Source: CAZMFZ01 sp964565665
GTDB taxonomy: Bacteria; Bacteroidota; Bacteroidia; Cytophagales; UBA9547
Direction: 5' to 3'
Length of the DNA stretch: 37,834 nucleotides
NCBI GenBank assembly: GCA_964565665.1
Contig: CAZMFZ010000023.1
Coordinates: 1-37,834 of the forward strand
This document shows positions 17,657 through 27,388 of this stretch, piece by piece; the stretch's first letter is position 1; every line of letters begins with the position of its first letter. A program made the position numbers and the translations under genes. Below the pieces are notes generated by a model. It ran no database searches and was not told the DNA's origin. It saw only the letters and a program-made list of their open reading frames with translations.

Positions 17657-18385
17657 ATGACCTATTGCTTAGGAATAAAAGTAAAAGAAGGCCTGGTAGC
17701 TATATCAGATACCCGCGTATCGGCAGGCACCCACATTACGGTAAAGAAAAAGGTGTACGTGGTACAGAAAGAGAAATACTCGCTTTTCATTATGACAAGC
17801 GGGCTTAGATCGGTGCGAGACAAGGCCATTCATTATTTTGAAGAATTGATAGAGGAAGGCGTGATTCACAATAAACTATTTAAAGTAGTAAATGCCTTCG
17901 GAGAACAAATAAAACGCGTATCTGCTGAAGATAGAGATGCTTTGGAGAAATCGGGGTTTAAATTCAACCTCAATACTGTTGTGGGTGGGCAGCTTAGAGA
18001 TGATGAAGAACATAAACTGTTTATGTTGTTTTCAGAAGGCAATTGGGTAGAGATAGATGAAAGTTCGCCCTATATAATAATTGGCAACTCGGGGCAAGGC
18101 AAAGCCATTCTAAACAGAATATTGGAAAATGATTCCACTATGCGGCAGGCATTAAAAGCTGGGTATATTTCATTCGATTCTACGAGGGCAAGTGGCAACG
18201 ATGTAGAATTTCCCATAGATGTGGTGCTGTATAAAAAAGGAAGCTATATGATGGCCGAACACCGATACGAGCAGCGTGAACTAGAGGCTGTATCAGAATT
18301 GTGGAACAACAAACTTAAAACAGCCCTTGACGAATTGCCCGATGAATGGATGGAGAATGCATTTGAGAAGCTTGTTGATGAATAA
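17657..18385 (+). CDS. Proteasome-type protease of the Anbu (ancestral beta-subunit) family
   Basis: A 242-residue N-terminal nucleophile hydrolase. It starts MTYCLGIKVKEGLVAISDTR; after Met removal, Thr1 is the nucleophile, the Asp of SDTR is at position 17 as in proteasome beta subunits, and a KKK run at 29-31 supplies the lysine. IIIGNSGQGKAILNRIL in the second half and the lack of a propeptide fit Anbu rather than HslV or the 20S beta subunit. Anbu proteins form open ring or helical assemblies; their substrates are poorly known. The next gene encodes a transglutaminase-like protein, a typical Anbu neighbour, but the ATP-grasp and alpha-E partners are absent from this window. Confidence 0.92.
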   Translation: MTYCLGIKVKEGLVAISDTRVSAGTHITVKKKVYVVQKEKYSLFIMTSGLRSVRDKAIHYFEELIEEGVIHNKLFKVVNAFGEQIKRVSAEDRDALEKSGFKFNLNTVVGGQLRDDEEHKLFMLFSEGNWVEIDESSPYIIIGNSGQGKAILNRILENDSTMRQALKAGYISFDSTRASGNDVEFPIDVVLYKKGSYMMAEHRYEQRELEAVSELWNNKLKTALDELPDEWMENAFEKLVDE

Positions 18386-18396
18386 TGCGTAATTAT

Positions 18397-18431
18397 GAAT
18401 TATGAATTATGAATTATGAATTATGAATTAT
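18397..18431. repeat. Tandem GAATTAT heptamer, five copies
   Basis: Five perfect copies of GAATTAT follow directly on the sequence GCGTAATTAT in the 196-base gap between the Anbu and transglutaminase genes. An A/C-rich stretch with repeated CCAATAACC follows to 18580. No gene is seen in the gap. Confidence 0.88.
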
Positions 18432-18581
18432 TAAAAAGCAAAAACTTTATTAAAAACTATAAAGGGATAAGTGTAAACAGTAGCTGGGTATATAATTTGG
18501 TTTACCATTAACCACAAACATCTAACCCCCAAACCAATAACCAATAACCCATAACCCCTTACCTCAAACCAAACCTTCCAC

Positions 18582-19427
18582 ATGAAATTTCAAGTACATT
18601 CTGAACTAAAATACAACGTTCTATTTCCGAGTACACTTATTTTTAACATTCACGCTTTACGCACACAAAATCAAACTGTGCTGGAAGAAACGTTAGCTAC
18701 TGATCCATACATAAGGTTAGAAGAATTTACCTCTACACATAGCCCAAATAGATTTGTGCGATTGGAAATAGGCGAACCTTTAAATTTTACCATCTCTTAC
18801 AAAGCTACTGTAGATGCGAACTGTAAAATTATACAGCATCAAGAACGGGCACTTAGCATTTCATTAGCTAAATTAGATGGAGATGTAATTCCCTTTCTGT
18901 TTCCAAGCCGATACTGCCAGTCAGACAAGCTACAAAGGTTTGCCAACAAACTGATTGGCAATCAGGAAAACACCTATTTGATGGTATTGGCCATCACCGA
19001 TTGGATACACCAAAATGTAGAATACATAAGCGGAAGTACCGACTCTCATACTTCGGCTTTGGACACTATTACTGAGCGTTCGGGTGTGTGTCGCGATTTT
19101 GCTCACTTGGGTATTGCTTTGTGCCGGGCATTGTCTATTCCGGCACGCTACTTCACAGGCTATGCTTTCAAATTATTCCCACCTGATTTTCATGCTTGTT
19201 TCGAGGCATATATTGGTGGGCAATGGATAGTTTTTGACGCCACTAAACTGGTGCCTCTCAACGGGATGATTAAAATTGCTTCTGGCCGCGATGCAGCCGA
19301 TGCCGCAGTGGCCAGTATATTTGGAAATGTAGTTTGCACATCAATTCTGGTGGGTTGCGATGCTGCGGAAGAAAACTTTGACCCTATTTATTATAATAAA
19401 AATGATATGAGGTTTGTTTCTTATTAA
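18582..19427 (+). CDS. Transglutaminase-like cysteine protease-fold protein
   Basis: A 281-residue protein with no signal peptide. The N-terminal third is a beta-sandwich-like region (to about 95); the transglutaminase-like core follows. The catalytic triad is visible: Cys in RSGVCRDFAHLG, His in DFHACFEAYIGG and Asp in WIVFDATKL. Proteins of this type accompany Anbu genes in many bacteria and are thought to act as peptidases or amidases on protein tags, though this is not established. It lies 196 bases after the Anbu gene, same strand, with a heptamer repeat between. A polysaccharide or peptide deamidase role cannot be excluded. Confidence 0.9.
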   Translation: MKFQVHSELKYNVLFPSTLIFNIHALRTQNQTVLEETLATDPYIRLEEFTSTHSPNRFVRLEIGEPLNFTISYKATVDANCKIIQHQERALSISLAKLDGDVIPFLFPSRYCQSDKLQRFANKLIGNQENTYLMVLAITDWIHQNVEYISGSTDSHTSALDTITERSGVCRDFAHLGIALCRALSIPARYFTGYAFKLFPPDFHACFEAYIGGQWIVFDATKLVPLNGMIKIASGRDAADAAVASIFGNVVCTSILVGCDAAEENFDPIYYNKNDMRFVSY

Positions 19428-19467
19428 TATCATTTAGTTAAGCCTTTTATTAACCTCAGCCCCTTCC

Positions 19468-19483
19468 CCCCGTTTGTACGGGG
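19468..19483. repeat. Small hairpin in a dispersed-repeat remnant
   Basis: CCCCGT and ACGGGG (6 bp) pair around a TTGT loop inside a stretch starting CCTCAGCCCCTTCCC and ending GAGAGGGGTGA. No T tract follows, so it is not a convincing terminator. The rest of the 138-base gap before the trehalase is AT-rich TAATTACG-type repeat. Confidence 0.55.
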
Positions 19484-19565
19484 CAAGCTCTAGCCTACTG
19501 AGAGGGGTGACTAAGCACTAACAAAACGGCATTAATCAATAATTACGCGTTAATAATTACGAATT

Positions 19566-21122
19566 ATGTACAAAGCCCTTTTTCTATTAATGAGCATTCT
19601 ATTTCTAAATACATCGGTCGCACAGTTCAATAGTCCCGATGAGGTGTATGGCAATCTGTTCACCGCTGTGCAAACCAGTGGAATATTCTCCGACTACAAA
19701 ACATTTCCCGATTGTACGCCCAAATATTCACCCAAAAAAATACTAGCACTGTATGAACAGCAACGCCAAAAACCAGATTTCAAACTGAAATCATTTGTAT
19801 TATCCAATTTTTATTTACCAGATTCATCGCACGTTAATTACAAAACCGATACCACCATACACATCAATAGGCATATAGATTCCTTGTGGAATGTGCTTAC
19901 ACTTACGCCTGCCAAATCTGCTCCAAATACCTCATTAATTGCCCTCCCCTACCCCTATATAGTGCCTGGCGGTAGGTTTAGGGAAATGTTTTATTGGGAT
20001 AGTTATTTTATAATGCTGGGTTTAGAAGCATCAGGCAGAAACGATTTGCTTACAAGCATGATGGCTAATTTCAACCACCTGATAGATACCCTAGGCTATA
20101 TTCCCAATGGCAACCGTACCTACTTTCTTAGCCGCTCTCAGCCCCCTTTTTATGCAATGATGGTAGATATGATGGCAAAAAAAGACAGCTCATTACTGAC
20201 CAAATATTTACCATATCTTGAAAGAGAATATGAATTTTGGATGAATGGCTCTAATAATATAAAGAACAATTATAGTGCTTACAAGCGGGTAGTGCGATTG
20301 CAAGATGGCGAATTGCTCAATAGGTATTGGGATGACGACCCCAAACCTCGCCCCGAAGCTTACGGCAAAGACATAGAGCAAAGCAAGAATATGGATGCCG
20401 AAACAGCTACAAATTTATACCGCAGCATTAGAGCTGCTTGCGAATCGGGCTGGGATTTCAGTACTCGGTGGAACAAAGTGGAAGGCTCGATAAGCACAAT
20501 CTACACTACCGCTATTGTACCTGTAGATCTAAACTGCCTAATGTACTTTCTTGAACAAACTATTGCTCGTGCATATTTGCAAAAAGGCATGAAGAAATAC
20601 GCAGACAAATATGCTACACTCGCAGCCAAACGAAAAATTGCCATTACCAAATATTGTTGGAGCGAGAAGTATGCCTTCTTTATGGACTATGATTTTAAAA
20701 TGAAAGAAAGCACACCTTGTTATTCACTAGCTGGGGCGTTCCCTTTGTATTTCAACCTAGCCACAAATGACCAAGCCACCAAAGTAGCCGATAAGCTTGC
20801 TAAAGATTTTCTGAAAGATGGCGGATTTGTAACCACACTAGTGAAATCGAACTACCAGTGGGATTCCCCCAACGGTTGGGCACCGCTACAATGGATTACG
20901 GTGAAGGGATTACAAAATTATGGTAAAAATGAATTGGCAAATAGTGGAGCAAGTAAATGGCTCGACCTCAATGAAAAGATATTTAAAAACACCGGAAAAT
21001 TATTAGAAAAGTATAATGTGGAAGATAAAAACGAACTTACCGGAGGCGGAGAATACGACCTACAAGATGGCTTCGGCTGGACAAACGGAGTGTATTTGAA
21101 ACTGAAACAAATGTTAAAGTAA
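19566..21122 (+). CDS. treA: Exported trehalase (GH37)
   Basis: A 518-residue alpha,alpha-trehalase that splits trehalose to two glucose molecules. An N-terminal signal peptide (about 1-19, ending SVAQ) sends it to the periplasm. Signature 1 is PGGRFREMFYWDSY and signature 2 QWDSPNGWAPLQW; CESGWDFSTRWNK carries the family's catalytic Asp region and GGGEYDLQDGFGWTNGV is the conserved C-terminal block. The length is normal for GH37. On the same strand as the Anbu and transglutaminase genes but 138 bases downstream of the latter, so co-transcription is uncertain. With TreYZ in the cytoplasm, synthesis and breakdown are in separate compartments. Confidence 0.96.
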   Translation: MYKALFLLMSILFLNTSVAQFNSPDEVYGNLFTAVQTSGIFSDYKTFPDCTPKYSPKKILALYEQQRQKPDFKLKSFVLSNFYLPDSSHVNYKTDTTIHINRHIDSLWNVLTLTPAKSAPNTSLIALPYPYIVPGGRFREMFYWDSYFIMLGLEASGRNDLLTSMMANFNHLIDTLGYIPNGNRTYFLSRSQPPFYAMMVDMMAKKDSSLLTKYLPYLEREYEFWMNGSNNIKNNYSAYKRVVRLQDGELLNRYWDDDPKPRPEAYGKDIEQSKNMDAETATNLYRSIRAACESGWDFSTRWNKVEGSISTIYTTAIVPVDLNCLMYFLEQTIARAYLQKGMKKYADKYATLAAKRKIAITKYCWSEKYAFFMDYDFKMKESTPCYSLAGAFPLYFNLATNDQATKVADKLAKDFLKDGGFVTTLVKSNYQWDSPNGWAPLQWITVKGLQNYGKNELANSGASKWLDLNEKIFKNTGKLLEKYNVEDKNELTGGGEYDLQDGFGWTNGVYLKLKQMLK

Positions 21123-21215
21123 TTTTTAATGATGAATGATGAATGATGTATGATGAATGATTCTAAGCCAATAAATTAATAATTACGCATTAATAATCAA
21201 TAATTAATAAAAATC

Positions 21216-22750
21216 TTGTTCAAATCATGGCTATATCTGTTCTTTTTTATGTTTATATGGCAAATAAATAATGCCCAAAACAAAGCGAATACACCTGCTA
21301 CAAAATCTGTGGTAAATAAGAATATACAGCCCAAAAAATCTACAGCCAAACCTAGCATCAACAAAAACACCAAACCTTCCCCCTCAAAGCCTAAACCTCC
21401 TATCCAACAAAGCAAACCAAGCAGCACAGCAATTAAAAAACCTTTGCCTATCAAGAGCACAACTACAAAATCTGGGGCTTCTAAAGCAATTACTCAACCA
21501 ACCACTCCTCAAAACGAAGCTAAAAAGCCTCTTGAGCAAATAAAAGAAGATACCGTAGCGGAGAAAAAAGAGCTGAAGGACAGCACCATATACAATGTAA
21601 TGCACTACAAACTTCCCGATTCTACCAAAATATTCTTCAACCAAATGGTGCATCCCAAAACAAGAGATTCAATCTACTACCAAGAAACAGATATTGTAGA
21701 TTTGTTTGTCTATACTTTTTCAAATAAAAAAGCCAAAATTGATCTTAAACCAAAGAAGCAAAAGAAAATCTTTTGGTCGTTTTTCCCTACGGGCAATCCT
21801 GTGGCCCGAAATGCCATCGTTACCGCCACCAACGCAGCCTTTTATCTAGGTTCAATAAAAAATACCAAGCTTTCCTACTTCAACTTTTTGGCCTTTTACA
21901 ACTGGTACAATCAATTTACATTCCCCATTCGAGCCAATATTTGGACCGCAGGAAACAAATACAACCTGCAAGGCGATTACCGATTTTACTACTATCCCCT
22001 GCCAACATATGGCATAGGAGCCAACACCAAAACAGGTGACAAAAATCTCATTACCTACAACTATATTAGATTTCATCAAACGGTGCTTCGCAAAATAAAC
22101 GAGCATGTGTTTGCTGGATTAGGCTATGCTTGGGATTACCACGGAGGCATCAGAGATCAAAGTCCAGAATCGGGAGGCGGCAAAGATTTCAGGGCTTACC
22201 GTGAGGGCACTTTTGGTTCGTCTGTATCTTCGGGCATCACCTTCAATGCCTTGTATGACGACCGCCAAAACGCTATCAACCCCCAAAAAGGCAATTATTT
22301 GAACGCAGTTTTTAGGGTTAATGGACGTGCATTAGCGAGCGACAACAATTGGCAATCGATATATTTGGACGGCCGCAAATACATCAGCTTTAGCCATAGA
22401 AAAAATCAAATACTGTGCATTTGGGGCTTGGCTTGGTTTACCGTTTCTGGCAAACCACCTTATCTCGATTTGCCCTCAATGGGTTGGGATTCCTATTCCA
22501 CCACAGCCAGGGGGTACATTCAAGGGCGATTTACGGGTAAAAACATGCTTTATTTAGAAACTGAATACCGATTCAACCTGATGCGAAACGGGCTACTTGG
22601 GGCTGTGGTATTTTCAAATGTAAGTGCATTTCCCGAACCCAAAACAAATATCAACATGCGGCTGCTTCCATCTTTGGGGGCAGGATTAAGAATAAAAATA
22701 AACCGCGACTCTCGCACAAACTTCGCCCTCGATTTCGCCCACGGCATTGA
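21216..22750 (+). CDS. Omp85/BamA-like outer-membrane beta-barrel protein, 3' end lost in gap
   Basis: At least 511 residues. The start is a TTG giving a signal peptide (FKSWLYLFFFMFIWQINNAQ); no in-frame ATG precedes it. Residues about 20-105 are a low-complexity Lys/Pro/Ser/Thr linker. From about 190 the protein is a barrel: YDDRQNAINPQKGNYLNAVFR, RGYIQGRFTGKNMLYLETEYR and the last visible strand FALDFAHGI match the C-terminal D15/surface-antigen barrel of BamA, TamA and related patatin-linked proteins. No POTRA repeats are recognisable. The sequence breaks at 22751 just before the final strand, so the C-terminal residues seen after the N run are not reliable. Confidence 0.85.
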
Positions 22751-22760
22751 NNNNNNNNNN
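22751..22760. other. Assembly gap of 10 N
   Basis: Ten N interrupt the outer-membrane barrel gene just before its expected C-terminus. After the gap, one frame stops at 22787 after a few residues and another continues into the DUF2130 gene. A 10-N gap often marks contigs joined with little or negative spacing, so the real distance and even the adjacency are uncertain. Confidence 0.98.
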
Positions 22761-22873
22761 TCCTTGGTTTGTGGCTTAACAACCTAATTATAGCAGCTCA
22801 TCCATCCAATTTCAGCAATCCTTTTTACGCAAGCACTATTTTAATTTATCTTGCAAGAAAATTTACTGAATAT

Positions 22874-24064
22874 ATGGCGGAAATTCTAAACCAAATCACA
22901 TGCCCCAATTGCGGGCATCATTTCAATGCGGAACAAGCACTTTCTGTGCAGGTAGAAACCCGCTTGCGAAATGAATATAACCAAAAATTCAAAGGGCTTG
23001 CCGCACAAAAAGATCAAGAATTGAATCTAAAATTGAGCGAGGAATTGAAAAAACAGGCTGAAAATCAAAAAAAGCTTGAAGTGGAACTCAAAGAAAAAGT
23101 AAAACTTGATTTTGAAACTCAGCTTAAAAATTCTTCTGAAGAATTGGAGGCCAAGCGAAAGGAAGTTTTTACCCTCAAAAACCGTGAGCTTGAATTATTG
23201 AAAAAAGAACAGCAATTGGTAGAGCAAAATCAGAATTTTGAGCTTGACCTGCAAAAAAAGTTGATTGAAGAGCGGAAATTGATAGAGCAGACCGCCAAGC
23301 AAAAAGCCGAAGCCGATTCTTTATTTAAGCTAAAGGAAAAAGATATGAAGCTGGAGCAACTGATGGATCAGCTTGAAATAATGAAGAAAAAAGCAGAACA
23401 AGGCTCGATGCAACTGCAAGGGGAAGTTCAGGAAGTGGCTTTGGAAGAATTGCTCAATTCTACATTTCCGTTCGACACCATTAGCGAGGTTGGCAAAGGC
23501 GTGAAAGGAGCCGATATTATCCAAACTATTCACAATAAGCTGGGGCAAGAATGTGGCACTATTATATATGAAAGCAAGCGAACCAAGGCATTTTCCAGCG
23601 ATTGGATAGATAAATTAAAGGCCGATTTGCGAAGCCAAAAATCAGATATTGCTGTGATAGTTACCGAAACTATGCCACGCGAAATGGATAAATTTGGGCA
23701 GAAAGATGGGATTTGGATTTGCACTTACGATGAAGTGAAAGGCGTAGCAGCTGTGTTGCGAGAAAGCCTAATTAGGATTCATGAGATAAAATCTTCGCAA
23801 GACAATAAAGGCGATAAAATGCAACACCTTTACGATTTCCTAACAGGAAATGAATTTAGACACCATATCGAGTCGATTGTAGAAGGCTTTTCAAGTATGC
23901 AATCGGCTCTTCAAAAAGAACGATTGGCGATGGAGCGTATGTGGAGCGAGCGAGAAAAACAATTGAGCAAAGTGCTACTCAATATGAGCGGCATGTATGG
24001 AAGCATCAAAGGCATAGCCGGCAATGCCATAGGAGAAGTGAAATTATTATCTCTTGATGAATAA
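22874..24064 (+). CDS. DUF2130 domain-containing protein with coiled coil
   Basis: A 396-residue protein starting at ATG 22874 (MAEILNQITCPNCGHHFN). The N-terminus has a single CPNCGHHF knuckle. Residues about 30-200 are a long Glu/Lys/Gln coiled coil. The C-terminal half is the DUF2130 domain with FPFDTISEVGKGVKGADI, GTIIYESKRTKAFSSDWIDKL and DIAVIVTETMP, a segment resembling the PD-(D/E)xK nuclease fold (acidic E, then ESK). The function is unknown; a nucleic-acid-related role is suspected from the fold only. An open frame extends upstream to 22769 but has no family support and begins next to the assembly gap. Confidence 0.88.
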   Translation: MAEILNQITCPNCGHHFNAEQALSVQVETRLRNEYNQKFKGLAAQKDQELNLKLSEELKKQAENQKKLEVELKEKVKLDFETQLKNSSEELEAKRKEVFTLKNRELELLKKEQQLVEQNQNFELDLQKKLIEERKLIEQTAKQKAEADSLFKLKEKDMKLEQLMDQLEIMKKKAEQGSMQLQGEVQEVALEELLNSTFPFDTISEVGKGVKGADIIQTIHNKLGQECGTIIYESKRTKAFSSDWIDKLKADLRSQKSDIAVIVTETMPREMDKFGQKDGIWICTYDEVKGVAAVLRESLIRIHEIKSSQDNKGDKMQHLYDFLTGNEFRHHIESIVEGFSSMQSALQKERLAMERMWSEREKQLSKVLLNMSGMYGSIKGIAGNAIGEVKLLSLDE

Positions 24065-24168
24065 GCAGTATTAGCAGAGTCAACTATTGCTTTACCACAA
24101 ATACAACCCTCTGTAAAACAAGAATTGCTATCAGGTTTATTTAAAATAACCTGCCCAAAAGGCGTTTT

Positions 24169-24606
24169 CTAAAATATATTTGGCAATTTGGCCGCCAACA
24201 CATCTATTAATTTGAGTACAGCTACCAAGATGGCTATAAGCCCAATGCTCCACCGCAAATTGGTATTGATGGCTTTCTGTATTTTAAATTCTATATTGCT
24301 TTCAAAGGCTTTCATAGAAGATTTGAGTTCATTTTCGAGGTTGCTAAACTTAGCTAGCATCAATTTATTTTCAGATTTTAGTTCGCTTTCTAAGGTTTTA
24401 AATTCTCCTTTCAAGGAACTCACATCTGCTGTCACATCCTTTAGTTTTTCGTCCAAATGGTTGATGTGATTGAACTGCGATTTGAGCAAAAGCGTATTTA
24501 CATCATTGCTATCTAAGCCTTCGCCACGGCTAAATTTTTCTTGAATCTCCTTTATTTTGGGTTCAACCATTTGCAAAAGTGTCTCATCTACGTTTGTTTT
24601 GTTCAT
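24169..24606 (-). CDS. Small coiled-coil protein with C-terminal membrane anchor
   Basis: A 145-residue protein. Residues about 15-115 are a predicted coiled coil with heptad-like LKSENKLMLAKFSNLENELKSS; residues about 119-135 (WSIGLIAILVAVLKLIDVL) form one membrane segment at the C-terminus. The layout resembles DUF1640/CCDC90-type proteins but with no specific motif. It converges on the DUF2130 gene, which also has a long coiled coil, with 104 bases between them. Function unknown. Confidence 0.78.
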   Translation of the reverse strand: MNKTNVDETLLQMVEPKIKEIQEKFSRGEGLDSNDVNTLLLKSQFNHINHLDEKLKDVTADVSSLKGEFKTLESELKSENKLMLAKFSNLENELKSSMKAFESNIEFKIQKAINTNLRWSIGLIAILVAVLKLIDVLAAKLPNIF

Positions 24607-24759
24607 GGAAGCGATATTTTTACAAAATTAAATATTTTTGGATAAAGACAGAGTAAATATAGAAAAACACGCTAAAAAGGCTTGTTTTTACAAATTTCAA
24701 AACCAGATTTGCACAAAGTCAAACCTAGAAAGTTTCTAATAAATAAGATCTACTAATTA

Positions 24760-27297
24760 TTAAAATTCACCGCCTCCGCCTCCTCCATCACTATTATTTT
24801 GATTGCTGCGTTTGCTGCCTTTCTTGCCATTGAGGCTTTCATTACCAAATTTATAGGTGAAGTTTACAGTCATTACCCTAGTTTCTCTTTTCCTTCTAAT
24901 ATCTGTAGAAAAGTTATCGGAATTTTGCGAAGCATTAAATTGCCTCGTATTGAACACATCTGAAATATTGATAGTTACAAATGCCTTTTGCGGAATAATA
25001 TCCTTTTTAAACCCAACGTCTATTCCATTCATGCCATAAAATGAGCCTTGTGCAATAGCAATAGGCAGCATATAATAGCCTGTCACTTGCAAATCGGCTC
25101 CTTTCCATATTTTGAAATTAGAAGTAAAACGGCCATTGCCTGTAAAGCTTTCACGGTTAATGTTGTTTGCATTGTTGCTGCTTCCAGCATTAACTTGGAT
25201 ATAAAATCCGTTGATATTGCTTGTTATGTTCCACCATTTGAATAGTTCGTTTTTGGCAATGAGTTCAATGCCTGTATTTCTAGCAAAGCCCACGTTTGAA
25301 AATTCCGTTACTGAAGTTCCATCACCGAATACCGTTCTTATTCTTTGGGTAGCCCCTTCTATTTCACGGAAATAGCCAGTAGCTATGAATGAATGCTTGG
25401 TCCAATTCTTAGCATAGCCCAACTCAAACGAATTTATATACTCAGGTTTTAAAAATGGATTACCCACTACCAAATCTACCGGATTGTTGTAGCTGGGAAA
25501 TGGGTTCAAATTACCAGGATTGGGTCTATTTATTCTTCGGCTGTAGCTTGCTTTTAGCTCTTGCTCATTTTCAAGCTTTTTGGCAATGTGCAGCGTAGGG
25601 AAAAAGTCAATAAAACTAGTTTCATTTTTAGTTTGTAAAGTCACTTGTTCTACACTTCTAATGGTTTGCTCGCCTCGCAAACCTGCTTGCACACTAAATC
25701 CTCGTGGGAAAACCTGATTCCAGATGCCATAAACAGCATTCACATCATCTATATAAACGAACCTGTTCGATTTTATATTATCCTTTTCTGTATTTCCATT
25801 AAGGTTAGATAAACTATCAAATAATAAATCGTTGTCGAAATTTCGATAAGTGACTTTTGCACCCATTTCGAAGCGGGTTTTCTCACCAAATGGTGCTACA
25901 TAATCAATCTGAGCCACGGCTATTTTATTGACATTATTAGGTTCCGTACCTGATATAGATGGAAAAGCAGGATTTAGGATGGGAGATAATGGGAAATTAG
26001 ATATTTGATTAAATCCTGTATTACCATAATTGATAGACCAAGAGGCCGATGCACTGGCTGAAAACTCTCTTCCAGGAGTATTAAAGGTTTTTCTGTAACC
26101 CAAATTGGCATCTATATTATAAGCGTATTCGTATTTGTTTACTTGTCTTACTCTAAGTTGCGTATCAATTTTTGCACTGTTCTGAAAGATGTAGGTCAAT
26201 CTTTCTGGCTCCACATTTTGATTGTAACCGCCTGTAATTCTGGCATCTACCGTATTTTTGGCATCAATAGAATATTCTGCTCCTAAATTCAATAAATGGT
26301 TGTGAGAATACAATTCGGCTGCTGAAGTTTGTTTTTGAAAGTTACTGTCTGTTGCGAAATAGTTATCTCTGGTAGTGTTGTGGCTTTGCCAGCGCTGGCC
26401 ATATCTATAGCCATAGTTTGATGTAAAATTCCATTTGCCAAACTTCCAATTCAACGAAGCATTGCCATTGTATTTGTTAATGGCATTGTAATCATATTTA
26501 TTATCGCCATAATTATTGTTGGCTGATTCATTGTATTTGTCTCTTGTTCCAAAGCCTGAGCTTACCTGCCCATTCATGCCATCGGCTCTGTTTTTCTTTA
26601 GAATAATATTTATAATGCCGCCCATGCCATCTGCATCGTAGCGGGCTGAAGGGTTTGTAATTAGCTCTACCCGTTCTATACTTGAGGCAGGCAATTGGTC
26701 AAGCACCTGCTGTGGCGTGCCAGCATTGGCAAAGGGTTTTCCATTAACCCAAATTGTGATATTTCCCGTGCCTCGTACATTGATATTTCCATCTGTATCA
26801 ACCGTTACAGAGGGTATTTGCTTCAATACATCTGAAGCAGAGCCGCCCGCAACTACAGGGTTTTTATCTACCTCAAATACTTTTTTATCTATACTAAACT
26901 GCATCTGATCTCTTTCGCCCATCACTTTTACATCTTCTAATACTTTAGAACTGTTTGTGATTTTCACTTTCCCAATATTAAAAACTGGGGTATTGGCAGT
27001 TATATTTAGAGCATCGGTGCGATAGTTTTTATAGCCTATAAATGAAACTTTCATAATGTATTTGCCTGGCTTCACTTTTTCAATCGTAAAATTTCCTTTT
27101 TCATCGGCCAAAGCGCCTAATATCTGCGAACTGTCGCTTTGGCTCGCTATAGAGATGGTGGCATATTCGACCGGACTATTTGTTTGGCTGTCGACAATCT
27201 GCCCCTTAATAGATTGGGCAATGCTACTATAAGATAAATAAAAAAAATAAAGCAGGATTGGTATGGTTTTTTGAGACAAGTGTTGGAAAGTTTTCAA
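24760..27297 (-). CDS. TonB-dependent receptor / outer-membrane beta-barrel family protein
   Basis: An 845-residue outer-membrane protein. Signal peptide 1-28 (ending SIAQ), a CarbopepD-regulatory-like domain at about 30-110 (IKGQIVDSQTNSPVEYATIS), a plug at about 120-235 (VLKQIPSVTVDTDGNINVRG, then NPSARYDADGMGGIINIILKK) and a 22-strand-type barrel with SYSRRINRPNPGNLNPFPSY and VVGNPFLKPEYINSFELGY. This matches the Bacteroidota outer-membrane beta-barrel family rather than SusC; no SusD gene is adjacent. It ends with a Gly-rich tail (DGGGGGGEF). The start is a TTG because an in-frame stop lies nine codons upstream and no ATG is in range. The ligand is unknown; no TonB-box could be assigned. 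Confidence 0.9.
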   Translation of the reverse strand: MKTFQHLSQKTIPILLYFFYLSYSSIAQSIKGQIVDSQTNSPVEYATISIASQSDSSQILGALADEKGNFTIEKVKPGKYIMKVSFIGYKNYRTDALNITANTPVFNIGKVKITNSSKVLEDVKVMGERDQMQFSIDKKVFEVDKNPVVAGGSASDVLKQIPSVTVDTDGNINVRGTGNITIWVNGKPFANAGTPQQVLDQLPASSIERVELITNPSARYDADGMGGIINIILKKNRADGMNGQVSSGFGTRDKYNESANNNYGDNKYDYNAINKYNGNASLNWKFGKWNFTSNYGYRYGQRWQSHNTTRDNYFATDSNFQKQTSAAELYSHNHLLNLGAEYSIDAKNTVDARITGGYNQNVEPERLTYIFQNSAKIDTQLRVRQVNKYEYAYNIDANLGYRKTFNTPGREFSASASASWSINYGNTGFNQISNFPLSPILNPAFPSISGTEPNNVNKIAVAQIDYVAPFGEKTRFEMGAKVTYRNFDNDLLFDSLSNLNGNTEKDNIKSNRFVYIDDVNAVYGIWNQVFPRGFSVQAGLRGEQTIRSVEQVTLQTKNETSFIDFFPTLHIAKKLENEQELKASYSRRINRPNPGNLNPFPSYNNPVDLVVGNPFLKPEYINSFELGYAKNWTKHSFIATGYFREIEGATQRIRTVFGDGTSVTEFSNVGFARNTGIELIAKNELFKWWNITSNINGFYIQVNAGSSNNANNINRESFTGNGRFTSNFKIWKGADLQVTGYYMLPIAIAQGSFYGMNGIDVGFKKDIIPQKAFVTINISDVFNTRQFNASQNSDNFSTDIRRKRETRVMTVNFTYKFGNESLNGKKGSKRSNQNNSDGGGGGGEF

Positions 27298-27388
27298 AGA
27301 ATTTTGTTTTATTTATTTTGGTATGCAAAAATAGAATGTTTTCTAATCAAAATTTGTTTACCTAATGTTAAAAGAAATTGAAACGAAC

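Noticed and set aside
22769..22873. N-terminal extension of the DUF2130 protein next to the 10-N gap
   Set aside because: The family N-terminus with CPNC begins at ATG 22874, and the extension lies directly beside a gap.
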